Below are positions 1-7,229 of a stretch of DNA of 7,267 nt, piece by piece. The stretch comes from Actinomycetota bacterium (GTDB lineage Bacteria; Actinomycetota; Humimicrobiia; Humimicrobiales; Humimicrobiaceae). How positions within the stretch are numbered: position 1 is the first letter of the stretch; each line of letters begins with the position of its first letter. The position numbers and the translations under genes are program-made. The notes beneath the pieces are model-generated. The model ran no database searches. It was given only the letters and a program-made list of their open reading frames with translations, and was not told where the DNA came from. Location of the stretch: the NCBI GenBank assembly GCA_018399435.1, contig JAGYOJ010000073.1:1-7267 (forward strand), in the 5' to 3' direction.

Positions 1-677
1 CCAGCTTCAATGGCCATATTCGACATGGTAAACCTGGAATCCATAGATAACTGCCTTATAACAGGGCCGCTAAATTCCATAGATTTATAAAGGGCTCCGT
101 CTACACCTATCAACCCTATGGTGTATAATATTAAATCTTTCCCTGATACCCATGGCCTAAGCTTTCCTTTGTAAACAAACTTCAAGCTTTCCGGCACCAT
201 AAACCATAATTTTCCAGTTGCCATTGCAACCGCAACATCAGTGCTCCCAACTCCGGTAGAAGCTGCGCCTAATGCCCCGTAAGTGCAAGTATGTGAGTCA
301 GCGCCTACTATAAGGTCGCCTGAAGTTACTAACCCCTTTTCCGGCAACAAAGCATGTTCTATGCCCATTTGTCCAACTTCAAAATAATTCTCAATACCAA
401 AATCTTTAGCAAATTGCCTTACAATTTTACATTGCTCAGCAGATTTTATATCTTTATTAGGAGTAAAATGGTCTGGAACTATTACAATTCTTTTATTGTC
501 AAAAACTTTTATTGCCCCAATTTTTTTAAATTCTGAAATAGCAAGGGGCATAGTTATATCATTTCCTAAAACTATATCGACATTTGCATTAACTAGTTCA
601 TTTTCGCTAACATATTCCCTGCCACAATGGGCTGCAATAATTTTTTGGGCTACTGTTTGTAGTTTAGATTCTCCCAA
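1..677 (-). CDS. leuC: 3-isopropylmalate dehydratase large subunit, N-terminal part (cut by left edge)
   Basis: This is the large subunit of isopropylmalate isomerase, which with LeuD converts 2-isopropylmalate to 3-isopropylmalate in leucine synthesis in the cytoplasm, using a [4Fe-4S] cluster. I translated 225 codons plus two bases, open to the window edge. Aconitase-family features are clear: TVAQKIIAAHCG near residues 8-19, VPDHFTP at 67-73, and the signature GADSHTCTYGALGA at 125-138 followed by TGVGSTD at 141-147. The spacing fits the shorter HacA/archaeal-like LeuC of about 420 residues rather than the roughly 470-residue enterobacterial form, so a little over half is present. The cluster cysteines lie in the missing C-terminal part and cannot be checked. 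The start is a TTG with AGGAG six bases upstream; no ATG lies near it in this frame. It begins 12 bases after the leuA stop, so it is co-transcribed. LeuD probably follows beyond the edge (inference). Homoaconitase or aconitase is much less likely beside leuA. Confidence 0.93.
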   Translation of the reverse strand, partial: MGESKLQTVAQKIIAAHCGREYVSENELVNANVDIVLGNDITMPLAISEFKKIGAIKVFDNKRIVIVPDHFTPNKDIKSAEQCKIVRQFAKDFGIENYFEVGQMGIEHALLPEKGLVTSGDLIVGADSHTCTYGALGAASTGVGSTDVAVAMATGKLWFMVPESLKFVYKGKLRPWVSGKDLILYTIGLIGVDGALYKSMEFSGPVIRQLSMDSRFTMSNMAIEA

Positions 678-683
678 TTTTCT

Positions 684-688
684 CTCCT
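684..688 (-). promoter_or_regulatory. Ribosome binding site that sets the leuC TTG start
   Basis: AGGAG on the minus strand, in an AAAAGGAGAG context, lies six bases before the TTG at 675-677 and directly after the leuA stop (690-692). The strong site and correct spacing are the main reason for accepting a TTG start. Confidence 0.75.
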
Positions 689-689
689 T

Positions 690-2198
690 TTATATCTTTT
701 CTACAATTCTATTCATCGCATCAATATAAGCCTTAATGCTGGCTTCAATAATATCTGTTGATATCCCGCTTCCCATTACTTCTGTGCCGCCAGAACTTAC
801 TACTATGCGGACAGAACCTATAGCATCTTTTCCCTCAGAAACTGCTTCTATATTATAATCTTCTAACTTTGTGTCCAGTTTAGTTATCATATCTATGGCC
901 TTAAAAGAAGCATCTATGGGCCCGTCTCCATAAGCAGCTGACTGCTTTAAGCCATCTTCAACTATAATTCCAACTGTAGATGTTGCCTTTATATTAGAGC
1001 CGCTTAGAACCTGGTAATAATCAAGTTTAAAATACTCCGATACGTCCCTGATTTCATTTTCAACAATAGCTTTTAAATCCTTGTCATTTATCTGGCCTTT
1101 CTTTTCAGCCAAATTTTTAAAACGTGTAAAAGCTTTTTCTATATCTTCTTTCTTTAGCTTAAAATTAAGTTCTTCAAGCCTTTTAACAAAAGCATGCCTT
1201 CCAGAATGCTTGCCTAAAACAAGTTTTGAAGATTTTACACCTATATCCTCTGGTTTTATTATTTCATAAGTAGTTCTTTCCTTTAGCATGCCATCCTGAT
1301 GGATTCCTGCCTCATGCATAAATGCATTTTTGCCAACAATTGCCTTGTTTGGCGCAACCAGATAACCAGTCAAGTATTTAACTAAACTGCTAGTTCTTAA
1401 TATTTCCCTTGTATTAATATCAGTATGGACTTTAAGATCTTTTTTTCTAGTGTCTATAACCATGGCAACTTCTTCCAAAGAAGCATTGCCGGCCCTTTCG
1501 CCTATGCCGTTTACCGCACACTCTACCTGGCTGGCTCCATGTTCAATAGCAACAATTGAATTGGCAACTGCTAACCCTAGATCATTGTGGCAATGTACAC
1601 TAATTATTTTATCTTCTAGATTTTTAACATTGTTTTTAACATATTCAACTAATTTAGCATATTCATTAGGAATGGAATAACCAACAGTATCAGGAATATT
1701 TATTATTTTGGCGCCGCTTTCAATTGCCACCCTAAATAACTTACATAAAAAATCCCAATCGCTTCTAGTCGCGTCCATAGCTGAAAATTCTACAACATCT
1801 GTATAATTCCTTGCCATTTTGACTGCAACTCTTGCCATCTCCAAGGCCTCTTCCCTGGTCTTTTTAAACTGGTATTTAAGGTGAATATCAGAAGAAGACA
1901 CAAAAGTATGGATAACAGGCCGGGAAGCATCTTTAAGAGCACTCCCAGCAGCTTCAATGTCTTTTGGAATAGCCCTGGCTAAAGCAGCAACTCCCTTGTC
2001 TTTTATTTTCTTTGATACTTCCTGCACACCTTTGAAATCACTTTCTGAAGATATGGGAAAACCAGCCTCTATTATATCTACATTTAATTTTTCTAGCTGC
2101 TCTGCTATCTCTAATTTTTCCTTTACACTTAAATGTATGCCAGGAGCCTGCTCTCCATCTCTTAAGGTAGTATCAAAAATATAAATTTTTCTAGACAT
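690..2198 (-). CDS. leuA: 2-isopropylmalate synthase
   Basis: It condenses acetyl-CoA with 2-oxoisovalerate to give 2-isopropylmalate, the committed step of leucine synthesis. The 502 residues match a full-length enzyme. The N-terminal TIM barrel of the HMGL-like family opens with DTTLRDGEQAPG (9-20), with the metal ligand Asp14. The HxH metal ligands are in VHCHND (His202, His204), followed by GIGERAGN (231-238). The linker has NAFMHEAGIHQDG (291-303), typical of isopropylmalate synthase rather than homocitrate synthase. The C-terminal LeuA regulatory domain spans about 375-502 and contains YGDGPIDASFKAID (423-436) and a DIIEASIKAYIDA helix (482-494), so leucine feedback is expected. Citramalate synthase is the main alternative; the leuC neighbour argues for LeuA. 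The ATG is fixed, because an in-frame TGA (2205-2207) lies just two codons upstream. The gap after serA is 17 bases, and the ribosome site is weak, unlike those of its neighbours. Confidence 0.96.
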   Translation of the reverse strand: MSRKIYIFDTTLRDGEQAPGIHLSVKEKLEIAEQLEKLNVDIIEAGFPISSESDFKGVQEVSKKIKDKGVAALARAIPKDIEAAGSALKDASRPVIHTFVSSSDIHLKYQFKKTREEALEMARVAVKMARNYTDVVEFSAMDATRSDWDFLCKLFRVAIESGAKIINIPDTVGYSIPNEYAKLVEYVKNNVKNLEDKIISVHCHNDLGLAVANSIVAIEHGASQVECAVNGIGERAGNASLEEVAMVIDTRKKDLKVHTDINTREILRTSSLVKYLTGYLVAPNKAIVGKNAFMHEAGIHQDGMLKERTTYEIIKPEDIGVKSSKLVLGKHSGRHAFVKRLEELNFKLKKEDIEKAFTRFKNLAEKKGQINDKDLKAIVENEIRDVSEYFKLDYYQVLSGSNIKATSTVGIIVEDGLKQSAAYGDGPIDASFKAIDMITKLDTKLEDYNIEAVSEGKDAIGSVRIVVSSGGTEVMGSGISTDIIEASIKAYIDAMNRIVEKI

Positions 2199-2215
2199 AT
2201 GCCATCAGCCCTATC

Positions 2216-3799
2216 TTACAAATTAACTATTTTAATATTTTTAAAACCAGAAATTTTTTTAAATTCTGCTAACATTTCTGGAGTTACTTCAGCGTCAAGG
2301 TTTAAACCCATTACAGCATCGCCGCTCATCTTTTTCCTTCCTACATGCATTGCTGCAATATTGACATTTAACTTGCCAAAAGCTGTCCCTATTTTCCCTA
2401 TCTGCCCTGGTATATCTTCGTACCTAATAAAAGCCATATATTCTGAAGGCACCATATCTAATTCAAACTCGTCTATGCCAATAAATCTTGGCTTATTATT
2501 TTTACCAGTTATAGTTCCAGAAATAGTTAAATCATTATCTTTGCCTTTTCCTTCTAAGGTTATTAGGTTTAAATAATTGCTTGATTTCCCGCTTTTAACT
2601 TCTTCAATCTCTAGGCCATTTTCCCTGGCAATTAAATTTACATTTACTATGTTCACATCCCTAGAATACTTTTGGAGAATCTTAACCAGTATTCTTGATT
2701 TTAGTAAGCTTACATCATAATCTGCAACATTGCCGCTAAAAATTATCTTTACAGACTCAAGATTACCCTCAAAGAGCCCAGCAAATAAAGAGCCCATATA
2801 ATCACAAAGCTCAAAATATGGGGAAATTGCTTCCATAACTTCTTCCCTTACCGAAGGCGCATTAACTGGAAAAGCAGGAGAACCGCCTTTTAAGAAACTG
2901 ATAACTTGATCTGCTATTATGGTACCAGCCCTATTCTGGGCTTCTTTCGTTGAAGCGCCAAGATGGGGCGTACATATAACTTCATCCAAATCAAATATTG
3001 GCGAATTTGTACAAGGCTCGCTTTCATAAACATCAATAGCTGCACCGCCAATTTGTCCTTCTTTTATGGCTTCTGCAAGATCCTTTTCTAAAATTATTCC
3101 GCCTCTGGCAACATTAAGTATTATAGTGCCTTTTTTCATCTTATAAAATTCTTCTTTATTAAACATGCCAATAGTATTTTTGTTTTTAGGCAAGTGTATG
3201 GTGATAAAATTTGAAACTTTATAAAGATCTTCTAATTTGTTTGCTTTTTTTATCCCCAGTTGATTAAACCTTTCTTCTGAAACAAATGGATCAAAAGCAA
3301 TAACTTTCATGCCTAAGCCTCTTGCTTTCTTTGCAACCAAACTGCCAATTTGCCCAAAACCTACTATGCCTAAAGTTTTGCCTTCAATCTCTATTCCTTT
3401 AAACTTAGATTTTTCCCATTTTCCACTCTTAAGTGAAGCATTAGCTGGGGGTATATTTCTTGCTATCGCAATAAGAAGTCCTATTGTGTGCTCTGCTACA
3501 GTTACTGAATTACTAGCTGGAGCATTGACAACTACAATCCCTTTTTTAGTTGCGGTATCCAAATCAACATTATCTACGCCAATTCCTGCTCTTCCTATTA
3601 TTTCCATTTTATCTGCCTTTTCAATGATATCAGAAGTTAATTTTGTGCCACTTCTTATAACTATAGCATTATATTCTCCAATAATTTCTTTAAGCTGCTC
3701 AGGAGTTAAGCCTAGCTTAACATCTACTGTAAATTGCTTTTTAAGCATTTTAACAGTATCTTCTGTAAGCTTGTCTGTAACTATTACTTTTTTATCCAT
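2216..3799 (-). CDS. serA: D-3-phosphoglycerate dehydrogenase, long form with ASB and ACT domains
   Basis: It oxidises 3-phosphoglycerate to 3-phosphohydroxypyruvate with NAD+, the first step of the phosphorylated serine pathway. The 527 residues are typical of the long form, as in Mycobacterium (about 528). The substrate domain is split around the nucleotide domain. The Rossmann motif is GFGQIG (147-152). The catalytic residues of the D-2-hydroxyacid dehydrogenase family are visible: Arg232 in NVARGG, Glu261 in ESEP and His279 in TPHLG. An intervening (ASB) domain covers about 315-450 and an ACT domain about 455-527. In the ACT domain Tyr460, Asp462 and Asn480 line up with the serine-binding residues I recall for the mycobacterial enzyme (461, 463, 481), so serine inhibition is likely. 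The ATG has AGGAG seven bases upstream (3807-3811). It follows the aminotransferase by 23 bases. A simple hydroxyacid or hydroxypyruvate reductase is unlikely because such enzymes lack the C-terminal domains. Confidence 0.96.
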   Translation of the reverse strand: MDKKVIVTDKLTEDTVKMLKKQFTVDVKLGLTPEQLKEIIGEYNAIVIRSGTKLTSDIIEKADKMEIIGRAGIGVDNVDLDTATKKGIVVVNAPASNSVTVAEHTIGLLIAIARNIPPANASLKSGKWEKSKFKGIEIEGKTLGIVGFGQIGSLVAKKARGLGMKVIAFDPFVSEERFNQLGIKKANKLEDLYKVSNFITIHLPKNKNTIGMFNKEEFYKMKKGTIILNVARGGIILEKDLAEAIKEGQIGGAAIDVYESEPCTNSPIFDLDEVICTPHLGASTKEAQNRAGTIIADQVISFLKGGSPAFPVNAPSVREEVMEAISPYFELCDYMGSLFAGLFEGNLESVKIIFSGNVADYDVSLLKSRILVKILQKYSRDVNIVNVNLIARENGLEIEEVKSGKSSNYLNLITLEGKGKDNDLTISGTITGKNNKPRFIGIDEFELDMVPSEYMAFIRYEDIPGQIGKIGTAFGKLNVNIAAMHVGRKKMSGDAVMGLNLDAEVTPEMLAEFKKISGFKNIKIVNL

Positions 3800-3806
3800 C
3801 TTAATT

Positions 3807-3811
3807 CTCCT
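3807..3811 (-). promoter_or_regulatory. serA ribosome binding site
   Basis: AGGAG on the minus strand is seven bases before the serA ATG, within the 23-base gap after the aminotransferase gene. No other start codon in frame lies in that gap. Confidence 0.75.
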
Positions 3812-3822
3812 ATTACAAAAAT

Positions 3823-4986
3823 TTATTCTAAATAACTGTTTTCATAAAATACTTTTTGTGCTTCTGCTACTCCTTCCCCAAAGTCAAAACCATATCCAAG
3901 ATCTTTAAGGGTCATCTCTAATGCAGAAATTGCAATAATAGTATCAAAAATTCCAAACCAGCCTAAATGGCCAATTCTAAATATTTTTCCCTTTAATTTG
4001 CCTTGCCCGCCTGCAATTTGAACACCATATTTTGTACGCATCATGCTGGTTATTTTTTTGCCATCTACACCTTCAGGAACCATTACTGCCGTTACCGAAC
4101 TGCTTCGTGCATCTTCATCTTTAACAAATAATTCCAGCCCTATCTTTTCAACAGCTTTCTGGGTAGTTTTTGCTAATATTGCATGCCTCCTAAAGGCATT
4201 TTCTAAACCTTCTTCAAATAACATGTCTAAAGCCTTATTCATTGCAACTATTATAGAAATCCCTGGAGTCCATGGAGTTTGTGGAGGCTTTCTTGAAGCT
4301 GCTTCCCTGGCATCTAAAAGGTTAAAATAAAATCTCGGTATATTTGACTTTTCAATCAGTTTCCAAGCTTTATCGCTTACACTTATAAATGCTGCCCCAG
4401 TTGGCGCGCTTAGGGCTTTCTGTGACCCACCTATTACTATATCTAAATTCCAGTTATCTGCCTGCAAATCTGATGCGCCTATACCGCTAATAGCATCTAC
4501 AATAGATATTGCATTATAATTTTTTACAATATTTCCAAATGCTTCTGCATTATTGGTTATCCCGGTTGAAGTTTCACAAAACTGGAACATAACCCCTTTT
4601 ATATCAGGATTTTTATCTAGCATTTCCTTTATATCTTCAGGATTTATTGGATTGCCCCATTCATAATCAAGGCTAATAACCTCCAAGCCAAACACTTTGC
4701 TTATTTTAGCAAACCTATCACTAAATTTACCCAAATTAGCTACTAAAACTTTATCCCCTTTTGAAAAAGCATTTGTAATAGCGGCCTCCATTCCGCCAGT
4801 GCCAGAAGAGGTTAAAATAAATAAGTCATTTTCAGTTTTCATTAATTTTTTTAATTTTTTAGTTACAGCTGAAAAAATTTCAGAAAACTCGGGCGTCCTG
4901 TGATGCATGAGTGGCCTGGCATGCTCTAATAATACATCTTCTGATATAGCTGTAGGCCCTGGTGTCATAATATATTTCTTGTTCAC
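3823..4986 (-). CDS. Class V PLP aminotransferase (serine-pyruvate / alanine-glyoxylate family), probable phosphoserine aminotransferase
   Basis: This is a 387-residue, full-length class V (fold type I) aminotransferase. The start has the family motif TPGPT (8-12) and HHRTPEF (28-34). The cofactor phosphate loop is SSGTGGMEAA (60-69). Asp164 in VDAISG should pair with the pyridine nitrogen, and Lys190 in GGSQKAL is the Schiff-base lysine. Arg337 in FRIGHLG probably binds the substrate carboxylate. The family includes serine-pyruvate, alanine-glyoxylate and serine-glyoxylate transaminases, and sequence alone does not fix the substrate. Position does help: it sits 23 bases upstream of serA, and such pairs are seen in organisms without classical SerC. 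The best guess is therefore amination of 3-phosphohydroxypyruvate to phosphoserine with glutamate (inference). A serine- or alanine-glyoxylate role is the main alternative. The start is GTG, with AGGAG five bases before it; an in-frame ATG six codons later would begin at the TPGPT motif and lacks such a site. Confidence 0.9.
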   Translation of the reverse strand: MNKKYIMTPGPTAISEDVLLEHARPLMHHRTPEFSEIFSAVTKKLKKLMKTENDLFILTSSGTGGMEAAITNAFSKGDKVLVANLGKFSDRFAKISKVFGLEVISLDYEWGNPINPEDIKEMLDKNPDIKGVMFQFCETSTGITNNAEAFGNIVKNYNAISIVDAISGIGASDLQADNWNLDIVIGGSQKALSAPTGAAFISVSDKAWKLIEKSNIPRFYFNLLDAREAASRKPPQTPWTPGISIIVAMNKALDMLFEEGLENAFRRHAILAKTTQKAVEKIGLELFVKDEDARSSSVTAVMVPEGVDGKKITSMMRTKYGVQIAGGQGKLKGKIFRIGHLGWFGIFDTIIAISALEMTLKDLGYGFDFGEGVAEAQKVFYENSYLE

Positions 4987-4991
4987 TTCTT

Positions 4992-4996
4992 CTCCT
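4992..4996 (-). promoter_or_regulatory. Ribosome binding site that sets the aminotransferase GTG start
   Basis: AGGAG on the minus strand within an AAAAGGAGAAG stretch lies five bases before the GTG at 4984-4986. It supports GTG over the ATG six codons downstream, and it sits in the 31-base ilvN-aminotransferase gap, the longest gap in the operon. Confidence 0.75.
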
Positions 4997-5017
4997 TTTA
5001 ATTATTTCTTAATGATA

Positions 5018-5503
5018 TCAATCTTTTTTATTTCCTCTGCTGCATGCAATTTTCCCCGTCCTTATAATCTCTATAATTCCATAAGTGTCTAATAAATCTG
5101 TAAAAGCTTTTATCTTGCTAGTTGTGCCTGTTATTTCTATCAATAATGATTTTTTGGCTACATCAACTATATTAGCCCTAAAAATATTAACTACTTCTAA
5201 TATCTCTGCCCTGTTTTTTGCATTAGTAGAAACTTTTACTAGAACTAATTCCCTTTCAACTATATTAGATGGGTCTAGTTCTTGTATCTTTAGTACATTT
5301 ATTAATTTATACAGCTGCTTTATGACCTGCTCTATGCCTTGTTTTTCCGCATTTACTAATATAGTAATCCTTGATATTTTTTTATTCTCTGTGGGCCCTA
5401 CTGCTAAACTCTCTATATTAAAGCCCCTTCTGCTAAACAGGCCAGAAATTTTAGCTAATACTCCAGCCTTATTCTCAACTAATACTGATATTATATGGTT
5501 CAT
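5018..5503 (-). CDS. ilvN: Acetolactate synthase small (regulatory) subunit
   Basis: This is the regulatory subunit of acetohydroxyacid synthase, which binds the large subunit, raises its activity and confers valine inhibition. The 161 residues match the common short form (IlvH about 163). The N-terminal ACT domain (about 1-75) carries VENKAGVL (9-16) and GLFSRRGFNIESL (21-33). Asn11, Gly14 and Asn29 coincide in number with the E. coli IlvH positions where substitutions abolish valine sensitivity, so inhibition by valine is expected (inference from the known family). The C-terminal ACT-like domain spans roughly 80-155, ending in YGIIEIIRTGKIACSRG (141-157). The gene starts 9 bases after the ilvB stop, and its ribosome site AGGTGAT overlaps that stop, a layout that favours translational coupling so the two subunits are made together. 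Confidence 0.96.
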   Translation of the reverse strand: MNHIISVLVENKAGVLAKISGLFSRRGFNIESLAVGPTENKKISRITILVNAEKQGIEQVIKQLYKLINVLKIQELDPSNIVERELVLVKVSTNAKNRAEILEVVNIFRANIVDVAKKSLLIEITGTTSKIKAFTDLLDTYGIIEIIRTGKIACSRGNKKD

Positions 5504-5507
5504 TTAT

Positions 5508-5514
5508 ATCACCT
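5508..5514 (-). promoter_or_regulatory. ilvN ribosome binding site overlapping the ilvB stop
   Basis: AGGTGAT on the minus strand complements the 16S anti-Shine-Dalgarno end and lies four bases before the ilvN ATG. Its first two bases are inside the ilvB stop TAG (5513-5515), so a ribosome finishing ilvB is already at the ilvN start. Confidence 0.75.
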
Positions 5515-7207
5515 ATTTATGGTCTAACATTTCACTTATTGGCGCTCCCGGAGCAACCATTGGATAAACATTTTCTTCCTCTTCAATCCAAAAATCTATT
5601 AGCACCGTATTATCTATTTCTAATGCTTTTTTAATGGCTCCCTCTACATCTTCTTTTTCTTTTACTCTTATACCGACACCACCATAAGCTTCAATTAATT
5701 TTACAAAATCAACACAACCTTGAATGCAAGTTTCAGAATACCTCCTATTAAAGAACAGTTCCTGCCACTGCCTAACCATGCCTAAGTATCCATTATTGAG
5801 CAACATAATTTTTACGGGCAATTTATTGCTTACAGCTGTTGCTAATTCCTGGGAAACCATCTGTATGCTTCCATCACCAGCAATATCAATAACATGCTTA
5901 TCTGGCCTTCCCGCTTTAGCCCCAATAGCAGCCGGCAACCCATAGCCCATAGTCCCTAAACCGCCTGAAGATATAAAAGATCTAGGCTTGGTAAATCTAT
6001 AGAATTGGGCTGCCCACATCTGGTTTTGTCCAACTTCTGTGCAAATTATTGCATCTCCCTTCGTAACTTCATATATTTTTTCCACTATGTAAGCAGGCTT
6101 TAAGTTTGGAGACTCTTTATCATATTGCAGGGGATATTTTTTCTTCAAATCCAAAAGATGCTCTACCCACTTTTCTTTTCTGGCAATACTTTTTTTATTA
6201 TCCTTTTTAAAATACCTTTCAATCAAATCCTGCAATACATCTTTTGCATTCCCTACAATAGGAATTATAGTTTTCACAACTTTTCCAATCTCAGCAGGAT
6301 CAATATCAATATGTACAATATCTGCATTAGGGGCAAACTCGGATAATTTACCTGTAACCCTGTCGTCAAACCTTACACCAACCCCAATAACTAAATCAGC
6401 ATCAGTAAAAGCCATATTTGCATATCTTGTCCCATGCATTCCTGCCATATTCAGGGCTAATTCATTATCCTCTGGAAAGGAGCCCATTCCTAAAAGTGAA
6501 GTTATTACAGGAATCCTCGCTTTTATAGCAAATTCTGTCAACTCTTTGCTGGCATTAGATGAAATAACTCCTCCACCTGAAAAGATTACCGGCTTTTTGC
6601 TATTATATATTTTTTCTACCGCTTGCTTTATTTGTTTTTGATTGCCTTTTAAAGTAGGCTTATAGCCCGGTAAATCTATTATCCCTTTTTCATCTTCATC
6701 TATTAAGCCAGTTGAAATATCAATAGGTACATCAATAACAACCGGCCCCGGCCTTCCTGTAGAAGCGATATAGAAAGCTTCCTTTATTATCGAAGGTAAA
6801 TTCTTTATATCTTTTACCAGGTAGTTATGCTTTGTTATCGGTGCAGTAATTCCGGTTACATCAGCTTCCTGGAAAGCATCAGTGCCTATTTCTTCAGTTG
6901 CAACCTGCCCAGTTATAGCTACTATGGGTACAGAATCCATATGGGCATTTGCAATGCCTGTTACTAAATTAGTTGCCCCGGGTCCAGAGGTTGAAACGCA
7001 TACCCCAACCTTGCCTGTAACCCTGGCATAGCTATCTGCTGCATGGGCTGCTCCCTGCTCATGCCTAACTAATACATGTTTTATATCACTATCAAACAAT
7101 GCATCATAAAATGGTATAACCTTACCTCCAGGATAGCCAAATATTACCTCTACACCCTCCTGTTTTAAACAATTTATGATCATTTGCGCCCCAGTTATTT
7201 TGCTCAT
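5513..7207 (-). CDS. ilvB: Acetolactate synthase large (catalytic) subunit
   Basis: This is the thiamine-diphosphate enzyme that joins two pyruvates to acetolactate, or pyruvate and 2-oxobutyrate to acetohydroxybutyrate, the first common step of branched-chain amino-acid synthesis. Numbered from the ATG it has 564 residues, normal for the family. The N-terminal domain has GYPGG (24-28) and the catalytic Glu50 in RHEQGAAHAADSYAR. The middle FAD-binding domain contains GVRFDDRVTGK (277-287), a mark of true acetohydroxyacid synthases as opposed to catabolic AlsS. The C-terminal domain holds the ThDP motif from GDGS (444-447) to LLNN (469-472), giving metal ligands Asp445 and Asn472, then MVRQWQ with Trp481, linked in the family to 2-oxobutyrate preference. 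A TTG two codons upstream (7211-7213) is open, but it abuts the AGGGAG site with no spacer, whereas the ATG has six bases, so I chose the ATG. It is the first gene of the apparent operon. Confidence 0.97.
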   Translation of the reverse strand: MSKITGAQMIINCLKQEGVEVIFGYPGGKVIPFYDALFDSDIKHVLVRHEQGAAHAADSYARVTGKVGVCVSTSGPGATNLVTGIANAHMDSVPIVAITGQVATEEIGTDAFQEADVTGITAPITKHNYLVKDIKNLPSIIKEAFYIASTGRPGPVVIDVPIDISTGLIDEDEKGIIDLPGYKPTLKGNQKQIKQAVEKIYNSKKPVIFSGGGVISSNASKELTEFAIKARIPVITSLLGMGSFPEDNELALNMAGMHGTRYANMAFTDADLVIGVGVRFDDRVTGKLSEFAPNADIVHIDIDPAEIGKVVKTIIPIVGNAKDVLQDLIERYFKKDNKKSIARKEKWVEHLLDLKKKYPLQYDKESPNLKPAYIVEKIYEVTKGDAIICTEVGQNQMWAAQFYRFTKPRSFISSGGLGTMGYGLPAAIGAKAGRPDKHVIDIAGDGSIQMVSQELATAVSNKLPVKIMLLNNGYLGMVRQWQELFFNRRYSETCIQGCVDFVKLIEAYGGVGIRVKEKEDVEGAIKKALEIDNTVLIDFWIEEEENVYPMVAPGAPISEMLDHK

Positions 7208-7210
7208 AAT

Positions 7211-7229
7211 CAACTCCCTAATTGAGTTA
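7211..7229 (-). other. Small inverted repeat in the ilvB leader overlapping its ribosome site
   Basis: In the transcript AACUC (7224-7228) can pair with GAGUU (7212-7216) around a seven-base loop, with one extra U-G pair outside (7229 with 7211). The pairing covers the last three bases of the AGGGAG site, so it could slightly reduce ribosome access. A five- or six-pair stem is weak and may be chance. Confidence 0.25.
7214..7219 (-). promoter_or_regulatory. Ribosome binding site that sets the ilvB start
   Basis: AGGGAG on the minus strand lies six bases before the ATG at 7205-7207. It directly touches the in-frame TTG at 7211-7213, which therefore cannot be the start served by this site. Confidence 0.75.

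Noticed and set aside
354..729. Two short plus-strand open frames that could be taken for the content of the left end
   Set aside because: The minus strand here encodes LeuC without a break; the plus frames are its shadows.
2199..2576. Plus-strand open frame of 125 codons starting between serA and leuA
   Set aside because: It is antisense to the SerA ACT domain. The start falls in a 17-base gap with no plus-strand promoter or ribosome site visible.
3309..3908. Plus-strand open frame of 199 codons
   Set aside because: It lies almost wholly antisense to serA, which has intact catalytic motifs. Its product is a low-complexity run rich in Leu, Ile and Ser with no recognisable domain, as expected of an antisense shadow in AT-rich DNA.
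4830..4865. T-rich stretch that could resemble a terminator
   Set aside because: It lies inside the aminotransferase coding region, encoding a Lys-rich helix near residues 40-50, and has no GC-rich hairpin before it.
5085..5567. Plus-strand open frame of 160 codons
   Set aside because: It is antisense to ilvN and the end of ilvB, both well-supported genes. No ribosome site or domain was seen, and the hydrophobic composition mirrors the opposite strand.
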